Notes under the pieces: generated by a model
Database searches by the model: none
The model's input: the letters and a program-made list of their open reading frames with translations, nothing else
What the model was told of the DNA's origin: nothing
Position numbers and translations under genes: made by a program
Origin: Alphaproteobacteria bacterium
Lineage (GTDB): Bacteria; Pseudomonadota; Alphaproteobacteria; Rhodobacterales; Rhodobacteraceae
Length of the DNA stretch: 64,000 nucleotides
Assembly (NCBI GenBank): GCA_030433335.1
Contig: JAUILL010000001.1
Location: forward strand, 124,001-188,000
Direction of reading: 5' to 3'
Shown here: piece after piece, positions 1 through 8,521 of the stretch
Layout of the letters: each line of letters starts with the position of its first letter
How positions within the stretch are numbered: the first letter of the stretch is position 1

Positions 1-42
1 TAGGTCAGGCCGCACGTGCCCGCGGCCATCGAGGCAAAGGAT

Positions 43-426
43 CTATCCGACCACTGCATGACCGCGTCCTTTCATGCAGTTGACCACGATCTCTTCGCGC
101 TTTTCATTGCCCTCGACCGCAGCGGTGCCCCCAAGGATCGCCGCGCCACCCAGAGCGTTTCCGACAATCTCGTCGTCGTCATCGGCAGCCATGGTCAGAA
201 GCGCTCCGGCGGCTGCGCCGATGGCAGCGGCTCCGTAGGCTTCTTGGGTTAGTTGGGTCTGGTTCTTGGCCAAACGCTGACACGCGGCCAGATCGCTTTG
301 AAAACCGATTTGCGTTGGGCCATCGTGAATGGGCGTGTAGTTCGCGCCGCCGTCCGAACAGGCCGACACCAGAGCCGCGCCAGCCACGACCAGAATGATA
401 TGTTTTGAAAAACCTTGCATTGTCAT
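43..426 (-). CDS. Small glycine-zipper-like lipoprotein, unknown role
   Basis: 127 aa. The N-terminus is a lipoprotein signal: a hydrophobic stretch (about residues 9-20) ending in a VSAC lipobox with Cys23, so the mature protein is probably lipid-anchored to the outer membrane. Residues 63-105 are rich in Ala and Gly with spaced glycines (AIGAAAGALL, ALGGAAILGG), resembling a glycine-zipper membrane segment, interrupted by an acidic DDDDE run. A second Cys lies in the C-terminal part (VVNCMKGRG). It is transcribed alone, with the divergent side facing the window edge. No family with a known function was recognised. Confidence 0.7.
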   Translation of the reverse strand: MTMQGFSKHIILVVAGAALVSACSDGGANYTPIHDGPTQIGFQSDLAACQRLAKNQTQLTQEAYGAAAIGAAAGALLTMAADDDDEIVGNALGGAAILGGTAAVEGNEKREEIVVNCMKGRGHAVVG

Positions 427-523
427 TGTCCCTTATCAGTGTTGACTGAGCAGGGTTTTGACCGCTTGGTCGGATTCTTTACATGACCGACGGCATCAAC
501 CGCATGGCCTCTGGTATCAAAGG

Positions 524-1438
524 TCAGGCGGTGGTTTTCAGATGCAGGTAGGTCTCTCGGAACCGGCGCTCTAGGTGGTCGCCAGCCAAAAGCGTTCCGT
601 CGGATCCGATGGGCGCCACGTTGGTGTCAAAATTCGGGTTAAAGAACAGAGGGACCGAGATGCGTTCCTCGCTCGAGCCGATAACGCGGTGCAGGGTGGC
701 TTTGATTTGGCCGTTGGTCCAGCTCTCCAGCATTTCCCCGAAGTTAATGATGAACGTTCCGGGTTCGGCTTGTACAGGCAGCCAAGAGCCGTCGCGAAGT
801 TGCACCTCTAGGCCCGCAACGCCATCGGTCGCCAGCAAGGTCACGCAGCCATAATCCGTGTGCGCCGCTATTCCGAAATCCTTGGCTCCGGCGGTGGCTG
901 GACGGCTGGGATAGTAGTTACCGCGCAGCAAAGTCATGGGCTTGGTGAATGCGGTGTCAAAGCTGCCTTCGGGCAGACCGACCGCGGCGATGATCCCGCG
1001 GAGTGTCTCCATCGCGACCCCAACGGCGCGATGCGCGTAGCCGTCCACAATCTCTTCGAAGCCTTCGGGCTGGGTCGGCCACTGGTTCGGCGCATAGCAG
1101 GTCAGGTCGGCCATCGGATCGTTGGCTGGCAGTGCGAGGCCGCTGTCAAAGACCTGCTTGTAGTCGGGGTTCGCATCAGGATCGACTTGCTCGGAATAGG
1201 GCGCGCCCCAGCCGCGGTTCGATCCCGTACGGGCCATGTTTACCGGCTCTTTGTTCGCATCGGGCAACTGAAAGAACGCGCGATAGGCCTCGATAACCTT
1301 GAGCACATCATCGGGCTTCAGATCGCTGTTCACCAAGGTCATGAACCCGACCTCTTGGGCTGCACGGCGCAGTTCAGCCATCGTTTCCGGCGCGCGGGCA
1401 ATCATCTCGCGGGCGTCAATGCGGGGGATGGTGGTCAT
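524..1438 (-). CDS. 2-oxoglutarate/Fe(II)-dependent oxygenase, isopenicillin N synthase family
   Basis: 304 aa, usual length for the family. An N-terminal DIOX_N-like region (to about residue 120) is followed by a double-stranded beta-helix carrying the iron ligands His193-Thr-Asp195 and His250. Arg259, in the RISVPLFF stretch, would bind the 2-oxoglutarate carboxylate. Such enzymes hydroxylate or desaturate small molecules in the cytosol; the substrate cannot be told from sequence. It lies 36 bp downstream of the XRE regulator gene on the same strand and may be co-transcribed with it. Plant and bacterial relatives include flavanone/gibberellin oxidases and ethylene-forming enzyme, but no closer assignment is justified. 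Confidence 0.85.
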   Translation of the reverse strand: MTTIPRIDAREMIARAPETMAELRRAAQEVGFMTLVNSDLKPDDVLKVIEAYRAFFQLPDANKEPVNMARTGSNRGWGAPYSEQVDPDANPDYKQVFDSGLALPANDPMADLTCYAPNQWPTQPEGFEEIVDGYAHRAVGVAMETLRGIIAAVGLPEGSFDTAFTKPMTLLRGNYYPSRPATAGAKDFGIAAHTDYGCVTLLATDGVAGLEVQLRDGSWLPVQAEPGTFIINFGEMLESWTNGQIKATLHRVIGSSEERISVPLFFNPNFDTNVAPIGSDGTLLAGDHLERRFRETYLHLKTTA

Positions 1439-1474
1439 GGCAATGGCCTCTCGGGTGTCGCGTCGCGGCGGACC

Positions 1475-2257
1475 CTAGCGAGGTTGCCCGTCGGTTTCCA
1501 GCGTGTCCGTGGTCCTCTCCGACTTTGTGGCCTGCTTCATCAGGCCCGTGAAATCGACCAAGCCCCAAAAGCCAGAGATTTTGAAGGGCTTGAGCTGGTC
1601 TTCCCGCGCAACCAATTGGTCCTGCCGCGCCAGTTCCGAGATCTTCTCGGTCAGCGCTTCTATGTCCCGACGAATTTCCTGTGCGCTCTCGTTCCGCATG
1701 CGGCGCGAGACGGTAAAGAAGTGATCGGCAGGCGTCGTAGGGTGCGTGATCCCTTTGGCGATGAAACGCAGGTTGATTTCCCGCAAGAGCGGCAGGAGCG
1801 GGCCATTAGGGCGAAACCGGATCGGGGCGTGACTGAGCAGGCGGATTTTGTTGCCTGCATCGACTTCGGCCAAACCGAGGCGTTCCAGCGCCATCCCCAT
1901 CGCGTGCAACTGATCGGGGCTGAGGTCCATCAGTCCCGCGATGTACTCTGGCGCACGCAAGTCCCGCAGTAGGATCAGAAAGTAAAAGAGCGGCGGATCG
2001 GAGGCGAGGCTGAGTTCTGTGCTCATGGGCAGGGCGATAGCCTCGGTCCGCTGACGGGCTGCGTTGTCGGTGACATCGGATAGGGACAGGTCCAGAGCCT
2101 CGCAAATTTCGATGATCCGGCTCAGCTTGCAATCCCGCGCCGCAAAGATGCGTTTGATCGTAGGTTCCGAGACACCCATGACCTCGGCGAGATCGGCGTA
2201 GGTCATGCGGCGCGCCCGCAAGGCATCCTGCAAGACTTTGAAGACATCTCCGCGCAT
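1475..2257 (-). CDS. XRE-family transcriptional regulator with a long effector domain
   Basis: 260 aa. Residues 5-60 form a Cro/C1-type helix-turn-helix (LADLAEVMGVSEPTIKR-like register). Residues 85-210 are an uncharacterised domain seen in proteobacterial XRE proteins annotated only as helix-turn-helix proteins; no ligand-binding motif is recognisable. It is divergent from the propeller gene at 2383, and the shared 125-bp intergenic region holds several GATAC/GTATC boxes that could be its operator. It could control both itself plus the oxygenase and the divergent secreted protein (inference). Confidence 0.8.
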   Translation of the reverse strand: MRGDVFKVLQDALRARRMTYADLAEVMGVSEPTIKRIFAARDCKLSRIIEICEALDLSLSDVTDNAARQRTEAIALPMSTELSLASDPPLFYFLILLRDLRAPEYIAGLMDLSPDQLHAMGMALERLGLAEVDAGNKIRLLSHAPIRFRPNGPLLPLLREINLRFIAKGITHPTTPADHFFTVSRRMRNESAQEIRRDIEALTEKISELARQDQLVAREDQLKPFKISGFWGLVDFTGLMKQATKSERTTDTLETDGQPR

Positions 2258-2268
2258 GGAAGGCTCCT

Positions 2269-2340
2269 GTGATACGGGAATGAGGAGATGGGTATCGAAA
2301 AATGATACGCGAATAGCAAGTGATGTTATAAACGTATCGC
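2269..2340. promoter_or_regulatory. Repeated GATAC/GTATC boxes between divergent genes
   Basis: Four copies of the 5-mer GATAC or its complement occur in 70 bp: GATAC at 2271, GTATC at 2292, GATAC at 2304 and GTATC at 2334. The middle two form the inverted repeat GTATC-N7-GATAC. The block lies between the start codons of the XRE regulator (minus) and the propeller gene (plus), the expected place for an autoregulatory operator. No known regulator motif was matched. Confidence 0.45.
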
Positions 2341-2382
2341 CAAGTTATCCAATCTCCATCTTAAAACAAGGAGATTTCGATC

Positions 2383-3213
2383 ATGACCACCTCGACTTTC
2401 CCAACCATGCTCGTCGGCATGGCCGCTCTTTTCGCCGCGGGTGCCGTGTCTGCCGAGCCCTTTGCGATGCCGGAATCCGCGATCTATGACGCCGCCCATG
2501 ACCGTGTGATCGTCAGCAACATCAACGGTGGCTTCACCGAGCCAGACGGGAATGGCTACCTGTCCACGATCGCTCCTGATGGCGCTTTGATCCAGCAGGA
2601 CTGGGTGACTGGCCTTGATGGTCCCAAAGGCATGGCGATTTGGAACGGGCGTCTGTTCGTTGCCGATGTCAGAGGCTTGGTCGAAATCGATCTGGATGCG
2701 GCGAAAATCGTCGCCATTCACGAAGCGCCGAGCGCGCAGTTTTTGAATGACGTGACGGCTTCGGACAACGCAGTGTTCGTGTCCGATCTGATGACCGATA
2801 CGATCTGGCAGTTCAAAGATGGCAGTCTGATGCCTTGGGTCACGAGCCCAACGCTGAGCCATCCGAATGGCATTGCGTGGGATGGCGAGCGTCTGCTGGT
2901 CGGGTCTTGGGGGCAGGGCCTGAACGAAGACTTCTCGACCGACGCGCCCGGCGATCTGCTGTCGATTGATCCGGAGACGTTGGATATTTCTGTGGTCGCT
3001 TCGGCGATCGGCAACATAGACGGCGTGGTTGCCGCCAAGGGCCGGATCATCGTGAGCGACTGGGTCAAAGGTGAGTTGATCGAGATCCAAGATGGCGCAC
3101 CCGTGACAGTGGCGGCGTTCCCCGCAGGTCTCGCGGACATTGGGAGTGACGGTGAAAATCTGTTGCTGCCCCACATGATGGAAGGGCGTGTTGAGGTCAT
3201 CGCGCTGCCCTGA
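2383..3213 (+). CDS. Secreted SMP-30/NHL-like beta-propeller protein
   Basis: 276 aa. Residues 1-24 are a typical Sec signal peptide (hydrophobic core, cleavage after VSA-EP), so the protein is exported to the periplasm. The mature part has repeated blades with motifs such as HDRVIVSN, NGRLFVAD, NAVFVSDL and HPNGIAWDGE, characteristic of six-bladed propellers of the gluconolactonase/strictosidine-synthase-like superfamily. No lactonase activity can be assigned. A purine-rich SD (AAGGAG) lies 10 nt upstream of the ATG. It is divergent from the XRE regulator, and a strong hairpin follows the stop codon. Confidence 0.8.
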   Translation: MTTSTFPTMLVGMAALFAAGAVSAEPFAMPESAIYDAAHDRVIVSNINGGFTEPDGNGYLSTIAPDGALIQQDWVTGLDGPKGMAIWNGRLFVADVRGLVEIDLDAAKIVAIHEAPSAQFLNDVTASDNAVFVSDLMTDTIWQFKDGSLMPWVTSPTLSHPNGIAWDGERLLVGSWGQGLNEDFSTDAPGDLLSIDPETLDISVVASAIGNIDGVVAAKGRIIVSDWVKGELIEIQDGAPVTVAAFPAGLADIGSDGENLLLPHMMEGRVEVIALP

Positions 3214-3216
3214 ACG

Positions 3217-3254
3217 AAAACCCCCCGCGTCCTATTGGGCGCGGGGGATTTGTC
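3217..3254. terminator. Bidirectional terminator between convergent genes
   Basis: A GC-rich stem (CCCCCGCG pairing with CGCGGGGG, about 3222-3247) is flanked by an A-run on the left and ATTTGTCTTT on the right. It can terminate the propeller gene (plus) and the aminotransferase gene (minus). Confidence 0.8.
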
Positions 3255-3255
3255 T

Positions 3256-4575
3256 TTAGGCGGTGGTGCTGATCGCGTCGCCGAGGATACCGATCAGGGT
3301 GTCGATATTCTCTTTCTCGAAGATCAGAGGCGGCGACATCGCGATAGTTTCACCGGTGTAACGCACCATCGCGCCAGCCTTGAAGCACTTGATGAACACC
3401 TCGTAAGCCCTTGTTCCAAATTCACCTTCACGGCTTTCCAGCTCAACGCCGCCGATCAGGCCGATGTTGCGGATGTCCTTGATCGGGCCTTTGTCGCGCA
3501 GGCTGTGAACCTTTTCTTCCCAGTAGCTTTCCAGCTCTGCGGCGCGGGTCAGCAGGCCGCCCTGTTCGTAGATGTCCAGTGTCGCCAAACCTGCCGCACA
3601 GGCCACGGGGTGACCCGAGTAGGTGTAGCCGTGAAACAATTCAATCATACCTTCGGGGCCGGTCATGAAGGCGTCGTGGATGAAGCCCTGCGCGAACACT
3701 GCACCCATCGGCAGGGTGCCGTTGGTGATGCCTTTGGCTGTGGTGAACATGTCGGGGACAACGCCGAATTTCTGGCTCGCGAACGGCGTGCCGAGACGGC
3801 CGAAACCAGTGATCACCTCGTCAAAGATCAGCAGGATGCCGTGCTGGCTGGTGATCTCGCGCAGGCGCTGCAGGTAGCCCTTGGGCGGGATCAGAACGCC
3901 GGTCGAGCCGGCGACAGGCTCCACGATCACAGCCGCGATGGTTTCCGCACCGTGCAGAGCGATGATCCGCTCCAGATCATCAGCCAGATGCGCGCCATGC
4001 TCGGGCTGACCTTTGCTGAATGCATTCTCGGGCAGGTGGGTGTGGGGCAGGTGATCCACGCCGGTCAGCATGGTCCCAAAGTTCTTGCGGTTGTTGACGA
4101 TGCCGCCAACCGAGATGCCGCCGAAGCCCACGCCATGATAGCCGCGCTCGCGGCCGATCAGACGGGTGCGCTGGCCTTCGCCGCGGGCACGGTGATAGGC
4201 GAGCGCGATTTTCAGCGCGGTATCAACCGACTCTGAGCCCGAGCCAGTGAAAAACACGTGCTTGAATTCATCAGGCGCGAGCGAGCGCAGACGGTCCGCA
4301 AATTCGAAGGCAATCGGGTGGCCCATCTGGAACGCAGGCGCGTAGTCCATCTCGAGCAGTTGGTTGTACGCCGCCTTGGCGATCGACTCGTAGCCGTGGC
4401 CCGCGTTACAGCACCACAGACCCGCGGTGCCATCCAGAATATCGCGCCCGTCGTCAGAGGTGTAGTGCACCCCCTTGGCCCCCACCAGCATACGTGGGTC
4501 GGCCTTGAACTGGCGGTTGGCGGTGAAAGGCATCCAGAAGGCGTCCAGCGGGATATTGCGCGCAGCTTGATTCAT
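3256..4575 (-). CDS. Class III aminotransferase, omega-amino acid (beta-alanine):pyruvate type
   Basis: 439 aa, full length for class III PLP transaminases. The N-terminal half has the family pattern NAGHGYESI and the phosphate-binding GSGSESVDTALK loop (111-122). Asp252 in the FDEVITGFGR motif contacts the PLP pyridine nitrogen, and Lys281 (TTAKGITNG) is the Schiff-base lysine. The sequence resembles beta-alanine--pyruvate transaminase (EC 2.6.1.18), which moves the amino group of an omega-amino acid to pyruvate in the cytosol; taurine or amine substrates are also possible. It is divergent from an XRE-cupin regulator that is a natural candidate for its control. Confidence 0.87.
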   Translation of the reverse strand: MNQAARNIPLDAFWMPFTANRQFKADPRMLVGAKGVHYTSDDGRDILDGTAGLWCCNAGHGYESIAKAAYNQLLEMDYAPAFQMGHPIAFEFADRLRSLAPDEFKHVFFTGSGSESVDTALKIALAYHRARGEGQRTRLIGRERGYHGVGFGGISVGGIVNNRKNFGTMLTGVDHLPHTHLPENAFSKGQPEHGAHLADDLERIIALHGAETIAAVIVEPVAGSTGVLIPPKGYLQRLREITSQHGILLIFDEVITGFGRLGTPFASQKFGVVPDMFTTAKGITNGTLPMGAVFAQGFIHDAFMTGPEGMIELFHGYTYSGHPVACAAGLATLDIYEQGGLLTRAAELESYWEEKVHSLRDKGPIKDIRNIGLIGGVELESREGEFGTRAYEVFIKCFKAGAMVRYTGETIAMSPPLIFEKENIDTLIGILGDAISTTA

Positions 4576-4704
4576 CAGAGCGTTCCTATACGTCGTTTGG
4601 ATCAGATTACGCCTTTGGCTTCCCAGTGAAAGTCTGTTTTTTGGTTCCGTTAAGGCATTGAATTCCCGTAAGGTGACCGCGAAACGTTGCGGATCATAAA
4701 CACT

Positions 4705-5271
4705 ATGAACAGCTTTGAAGACCCCGAAAACGAAGTCGGCCTACGTCTGCGCAGTCTACGGCTGGCACGCGGGATGTCGCAGCGTGCGCTGGCCAAAGCA
4801 GCGGGGGTCAACAATTCGACGATTTCCCTCATCGAGAGCGGTCAGATGAACCCCTCGGTCGGCGCACTGAAACGCGTGCTGACCGGATTTCCAATTGGAA
4901 TTGCAGAGTTCTTTGCCTTTGAGGCCAGCCCTGAAGAGCAGGTTTTTTTCGCAGCCGAAGAGTTGAAAGAGATCGGCAAGGGCGGTGTCTCCTATCGCCA
5001 AGTCGGTAGCAACACGCCAGGTCGCAGCCTACAAATTCTGCACGAGACCTATCGCCCCGGTGCAAGCACCGGCACCGTCCTGCTCAGCCACGAAGGCGAG
5101 GAGGGCGGCATCGTGATTCAGGGACGCTTGGAGGTGACCGTGGGAGAGCAACGCAAAATCCTCGGCCCAGGCGATGCCTACCTCTTTGACAGCCGCCGAC
5201 CTCATGCGTTCAGAGCCGTTGGCGCGGCAGAGTGCGTGGTGATCAGTTGCAGCACGCCACCAACCTTCTGA
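4705..5271 (+). CDS. XRE-cupin transcriptional regulator
   Basis: 188 aa from the ATG at 4705; an in-frame TTG six codons upstream is a less likely start. An N-terminal Cro/C1 helix-turn-helix (about 10-65, with VNNSTISLIESGQ as recognition region) is joined to a C-terminal cupin barrel (about 100-185; HEGEEGGIVIQGRLEV and GPGDAYLFDSRRPHAF). This architecture is shared with PuuR and other regulators that sense small amines or amino acids with the cupin. Its position divergent from the omega-transaminase suggests that it regulates that gene; this is inferred from context only. Confidence 0.85.
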   Translation: MNSFEDPENEVGLRLRSLRLARGMSQRALAKAAGVNNSTISLIESGQMNPSVGALKRVLTGFPIGIAEFFAFEASPEEQVFFAAEELKEIGKGGVSYRQVGSNTPGRSLQILHETYRPGASTGTVLLSHEGEEGGIVIQGRLEVTVGEQRKILGPGDAYLFDSRRPHAFRAVGAAECVVISCSTPPTF

Positions 5272-5286
5272 GATTTATGGAAAATT

Positions 5287-5312
5287 CGAAGGTCTTTTCC
5301 AGCAGGCCTTCG
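5287..5312 (+). terminator. Hairpin after the XRE-cupin gene
   Basis: An 8-bp stem (CGAAGGTC with GGCCTTCG, one G-U pair) with a 10-nt loop lies 16 nt after the stop codon. It has only a weak following T stretch (ATGTTT), so it is a possible but not strong terminator separating the regulator from the che operon. Confidence 0.45.
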
Positions 5313-5390
5313 GCATGTTTCACCTGTTGTTAGGGCTTGGCCCCATAGCGTTCCCCCAGATCGGAGTTTTTTAACGAATGGGGGATTGCC

Positions 5391-5678
5391 TTGGCAACCG
5401 ACAGCAAATCAACCGTAAGGCTCTTGCCCGAGACCTGGCTGGACGATCCCGAAACAGCGATGACCGCGCTCCGCGAGGCGGTTGCCACTGGCGTTGTCGC
5501 CATTGATGCCAGCGCAGCGCGCAACCTGCCTGCTCAAGTTCTTCAGATGCTGATTGCCACGCACAAGTCAGTGAGGTCAGCAGGGGGCTCATTCTCTTTT
5601 GCCGCGACAAACGATGGAGTCGCAAGCAGCCTGCAGGCTTTGGGCGTGGCCGACCTGTTCGAGGGGGCGACCCCATGA
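5391..5678 (+). CDS. STAS-domain protein heading the chemotaxis operon
   Basis: 95 aa. It has the STAS (anti-anti-sigma-like) fold pattern: beta strand RLLPETWLDD, an AIDASAARNLPAQVLQML segment where the phosphorylatable Ser/Thr position of SpoIIAA-type proteins lies, and a C-terminal SSLQALGVADLF helix typical of the family. The likely start is TTG at 5391, with a G-rich SD (GGGGG) 7 nt upstream; no in-frame ATG precedes it. The stop overlaps the cheY start (ATGA). Small STAS proteins at the head of alphaproteobacterial che operons are common, but their role is poorly defined. Confidence 0.75.
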   Translation: MATDSKSTVRLLPETWLDDPETAMTALREAVATGVVAIDASAARNLPAQVLQMLIATHKSVRSAGGSFSFAATNDGVASSLQALGVADLFEGATP

Positions 5679-6049
5679 GCGCTCCTGTAGTTCTTGCAAT
5701 CGACGATTCTCGCACCATGCGCCAGATGGTGTCGCAAGCCCTCAGCAACGCGGGGTTTGAGGTCGAGACCGCAGAAGACGGTGTTCAGGGGGTCGCAGCC
5801 TTTGGCACCCGCCGCTTTGATGCTGTAATCACCGACATCAACATGCCCAATCTCGACGGATTTGGCGTGATCGAAGCGATCCGGTCTGCGCGATCAAATC
5901 GCCGCGTGCCTGTCTTGGTCCTGACCACCGAAAGCAGCGAAGAATTCCGCGCCAAAGCTCGCAACCTTGGCGCCACAGGCTGGCTGGTGAAACCCTTTGA
6001 TGAAACAGGCCTCGTGGACACGCTGCGTCTGGTGACAGGGCGGAACTGA
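5675..6049 (+). CDS. cheY: Chemotaxis response regulator CheY
   Basis: 124 aa single receiver domain. The acidic pocket (LAIDDSRTMR), the phospho-acceptor Asp50 (VITDINMPNLDGF), the switch Thr (VLTTESS) and the conserved Lys of VKPFDE are all present. Phosphorylated by CheA, CheY proteins bind the flagellar switch or act as phosphate sinks. The ATG overlaps the STAS gene stop, and cheA follows after 2 nt, showing tight translational coupling. Confidence 0.93.
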   Translation: MSAPVVLAIDDSRTMRQMVSQALSNAGFEVETAEDGVQGVAAFGTRRFDAVITDINMPNLDGFGVIEAIRSARSNRRVPVLVLTTESSEEFRAKARNLGATGWLVKPFDETGLVDTLRLVTGRN

Positions 6050-6051
6050 CA

Positions 6052-8055
6052 ATGAGCATGGATACTCTCAAAGCCACGTTCTTTGCGGAATGTGAAGAGT
6101 TGGTCGAAGCGATGACCGAAGGGCTGTCGCAGATCGCGACAGATGATTGGGATTCCGAGACGGTTAATGCGATCTTCCGCGCCGTTCATTCGATCAAAGG
6201 CGCAGCCGGTGCATTCGGTTTCGAAAAACTCGTTGAATTTGCCCATAAATTCGAGACGGTTCTGGACCGTATCCGGAACAATGAACTGGCGATTGATGCG
6301 GATGTTCTGCGGATCATCACGCGGGCAAGCGATGTTCTGGCAGAGTTGGTAGAACTCGCTCAGGTCGACCCGAATGAAACACCGGCGGCCTATGATCCCG
6401 TACTGTCCGAACTGGCCAATCATGCAGACTCAGGCGAAACGGCCGCGTCCTCCGATGACCTGTTCGCCCCGGTTGCCTTCGCGCCTCTTGCGCTTGTTAT
6501 CGAAGAGAGCGTTGCAGAGTTTACCGTGGAATTCGAGCCGAGTGCGGCGTTTTATCGGAATGGTCACGAGCCGGAGCGGATCTTTGCCTCGCTCGGGGAC
6601 GCTGTTCAAGTCACCTGCGATACCTCGCGTATTCCTGATCTGGCCGAGCTAGATCCGGATCAAAGCTATCTGGCTTGGTCAATTGAAGTGCACGGGAAAA
6701 CCAGAACCGAGATCGAAAAAGCCTTTGAATACGTGGACGGTCTCGCTTCGATCGAGTTTATCGAAAAAGAAGAGCCAGCGGAGATCGAGCCACCCAAGGC
6801 GGTTGAAAAGCCTGCTCCGCCCCCAGCGCCAAAGGCAGCAGCGCCACGGCCCGCATCGACCCAGACCCTGCGGATTGATCCCGAGAGGGTGGATCGCCTG
6901 ATCAACACCGTCGGTGAATTGATCATAAATCAGGCTGTGATTGCGCAAAAAATCGCAGCCGGGGACCGAAGCCCCGACACCGAGGTCGCAAGTGCCTTGG
7001 ACGATTACCGTTATCTCGCACGGGAAATTCAAGAAGCGGTCATGTCGATCCGTGCGCAACCTGTGAAATCCTTGTTTCAGCGGATGGCGCGAGTTGTGCG
7101 CGAGGCCGGAGAAGCGACAGGGAAAGCTGTGCAGTTCGAGACGATCGGCGAGACGACGGAAATCGATAAAACCCTAATCGAGCGGCTTGCTGATCCGCTC
7201 ACGCACATGCTGCGAAATGCGGTCGACCATGGCCTCGAAGCGCCAGATGCGCGCGCACAAACAGAAAAGCCTCAGACCGGAACAGTTACGCTGAGCGCTG
7301 CGCATCGGTCTGGCCATGTTGTGATTGAAGTGGCGGATGACGGCGCCGGCCTGAACCGAAAACGGATTTTGGAAAAGGCCGTCCAAAAAGGTCTGGTCCC
7401 CTCTGATGCAGTTCTGAGCGATTCCGAAATCGATAACCTGCTCTTTATGCCCGGTTTTTCGACTGCTGATCAGGTCACGAACCTATCGGGGCGGGGCGTC
7501 GGGATGGACGTGGTGAAGACCTCGATCACCTCAATCGGGGGCCGGGTCTCGATTTCAAGCGAACCTAGCAAGGGGTCTGTTTTTACAATCCTGCTCCCGC
7601 TTACTCTCGCCGTGCTAGATGGAATCGTGATCTCGGTCGCTGAGGAAACCATGGTGGTGCCGATCGCGAACATCATGGAGACAATCCGTCCCGAAAGCGA
7701 CGACGTGCTCGAACTCACCCCAAGCAATTGGGTCCTAAAAGTTCGCGGATCATATGTCCCGATTATCCCGCTCGCGCCTCTGCTCGGATTGGGACGCACA
7801 GCGCCGAATACCGGCCCCTTCATTTTGGTTGAGGCCGAGAATGCGTCTGTTTTCGCTTTTGCGGTGAACGAGATTTATGACCAGCGGCAGATCGTCATCA
7901 AAAGTCTCGAGGGCAATTACGGCGCAATCCCGGGGATTTCTGCTGCCACGATTCTAGGCGACGGGCAAATCGCACTGATCCTTGATCCAGATGCGCTCAT
8001 CGCTCTGGCGGCACGCGAAAGCGCGAGCAAACCCCGCTGCGTTCAGGAGGCTTGA
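6052..8055 (+). CDS. cheA: Chemotaxis histidine kinase CheA
   Basis: 667 aa. Domains in order: P1 Hpt with phosphorylated His46 (AVHSIKGAAGAFGF); a P2-like/linker segment (150-245); a proline/alanine-rich linker (about 245-270, APPPAPKAAAPRP); P3 dimerisation (about 275-340); the P4 ATPase with N-box around residue 385 (RNAVDHGLE), G1 DDGAG and G2 GRGVGMD (about 480); and a C-terminal P5 CheW-like domain to 660. It phosphorylates CheY, and CheB where that has an acceptor site. All catalytic boxes are intact. Confidence 0.96.
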   Translation: MSMDTLKATFFAECEELVEAMTEGLSQIATDDWDSETVNAIFRAVHSIKGAAGAFGFEKLVEFAHKFETVLDRIRNNELAIDADVLRIITRASDVLAELVELAQVDPNETPAAYDPVLSELANHADSGETAASSDDLFAPVAFAPLALVIEESVAEFTVEFEPSAAFYRNGHEPERIFASLGDAVQVTCDTSRIPDLAELDPDQSYLAWSIEVHGKTRTEIEKAFEYVDGLASIEFIEKEEPAEIEPPKAVEKPAPPPAPKAAAPRPASTQTLRIDPERVDRLINTVGELIINQAVIAQKIAAGDRSPDTEVASALDDYRYLAREIQEAVMSIRAQPVKSLFQRMARVVREAGEATGKAVQFETIGETTEIDKTLIERLADPLTHMLRNAVDHGLEAPDARAQTEKPQTGTVTLSAAHRSGHVVIEVADDGAGLNRKRILEKAVQKGLVPSDAVLSDSEIDNLLFMPGFSTADQVTNLSGRGVGMDVVKTSITSIGGRVSISSEPSKGSVFTILLPLTLAVLDGIVISVAEETMVVPIANIMETIRPESDDVLELTPSNWVLKVRGSYVPIIPLAPLLGLGRTAPNTGPFILVEAENASVFAFAVNEIYDQRQIVIKSLEGNYGAIPGISAATILGDGQIALILDPDALIALAARESASKPRCVQEA

Positions 8056-8056
8056 A

Positions 8057-8521
8057 ATGACCGAAACAACATCCGCCAAAGAGAGCCTGTCCGAGTTCGT
8101 CTCGCTGACCGCCGGGGGGCAGGGGTTTTGCGTCGACATCCACACCATCCGCGAAATTCGCAGCTGGACGCCAGTGACGATGCTCCCGTTTTCAGAGCCC
8201 GCGGTCCTTGGGGTCATGAACCTGCGTGGGGCCGTGATCCCTATTGTTGATCTTCGCGAACGGTTGGGCCTTGGGCCGACCCCTGAAGGGCGCCGGAATG
8301 TGATCGTTATCGTGACCGTGTCCAATCGCACGATGGGGCTTTTGGTTGAGGCGGTGTCCGAAATCATCTCGGTCTCGAGTGACGCCATTCTGCCCAATCC
8401 GACGCAGTCGGTTGAGACACAGCCAGCACACATCGTTGGTTTGATCTCGCAGGAAGACCGCATGCTGCGTGTGCTGGATATTACCGGATTGCTGCCTGCC
8501 GATCGGGAGGATGCCGCATGA
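8057..8521 (+). CDS. cheW: Chemotaxis coupling protein CheW
   Basis: 154 aa from the ATG at 8057, chosen because it directly follows the cheA stop and has an AGGAGG ribosome site at 8045-8050; upstream in-frame starts lie inside cheA. It is a single CheW domain with the typical VMNLRGAVIPIVDLRERLGL segment. It scaffolds CheA to chemoreceptors at the membrane. The stop overlaps the cheR ATG by 4 nt. Confidence 0.95.
   Translation: MTETTSAKESLSEFVSLTAGGQGFCVDIHTIREIRSWTPVTMLPFSEPAVLGVMNLRGAVIPIVDLRERLGLGPTPEGRRNVIVIVTVSNRTMGLLVEAVSEIISVSSDAILPNPTQSVETQPAHIVGLISQEDRMLRVLDITGLLPADREDAA

Noticed and set aside
860..1972. 370-codon plus-strand frame
   Set aside because: It spans two clear minus-strand genes (oxygenase and XRE regulator) and has no recognisable domain; a GC-bias shadow.
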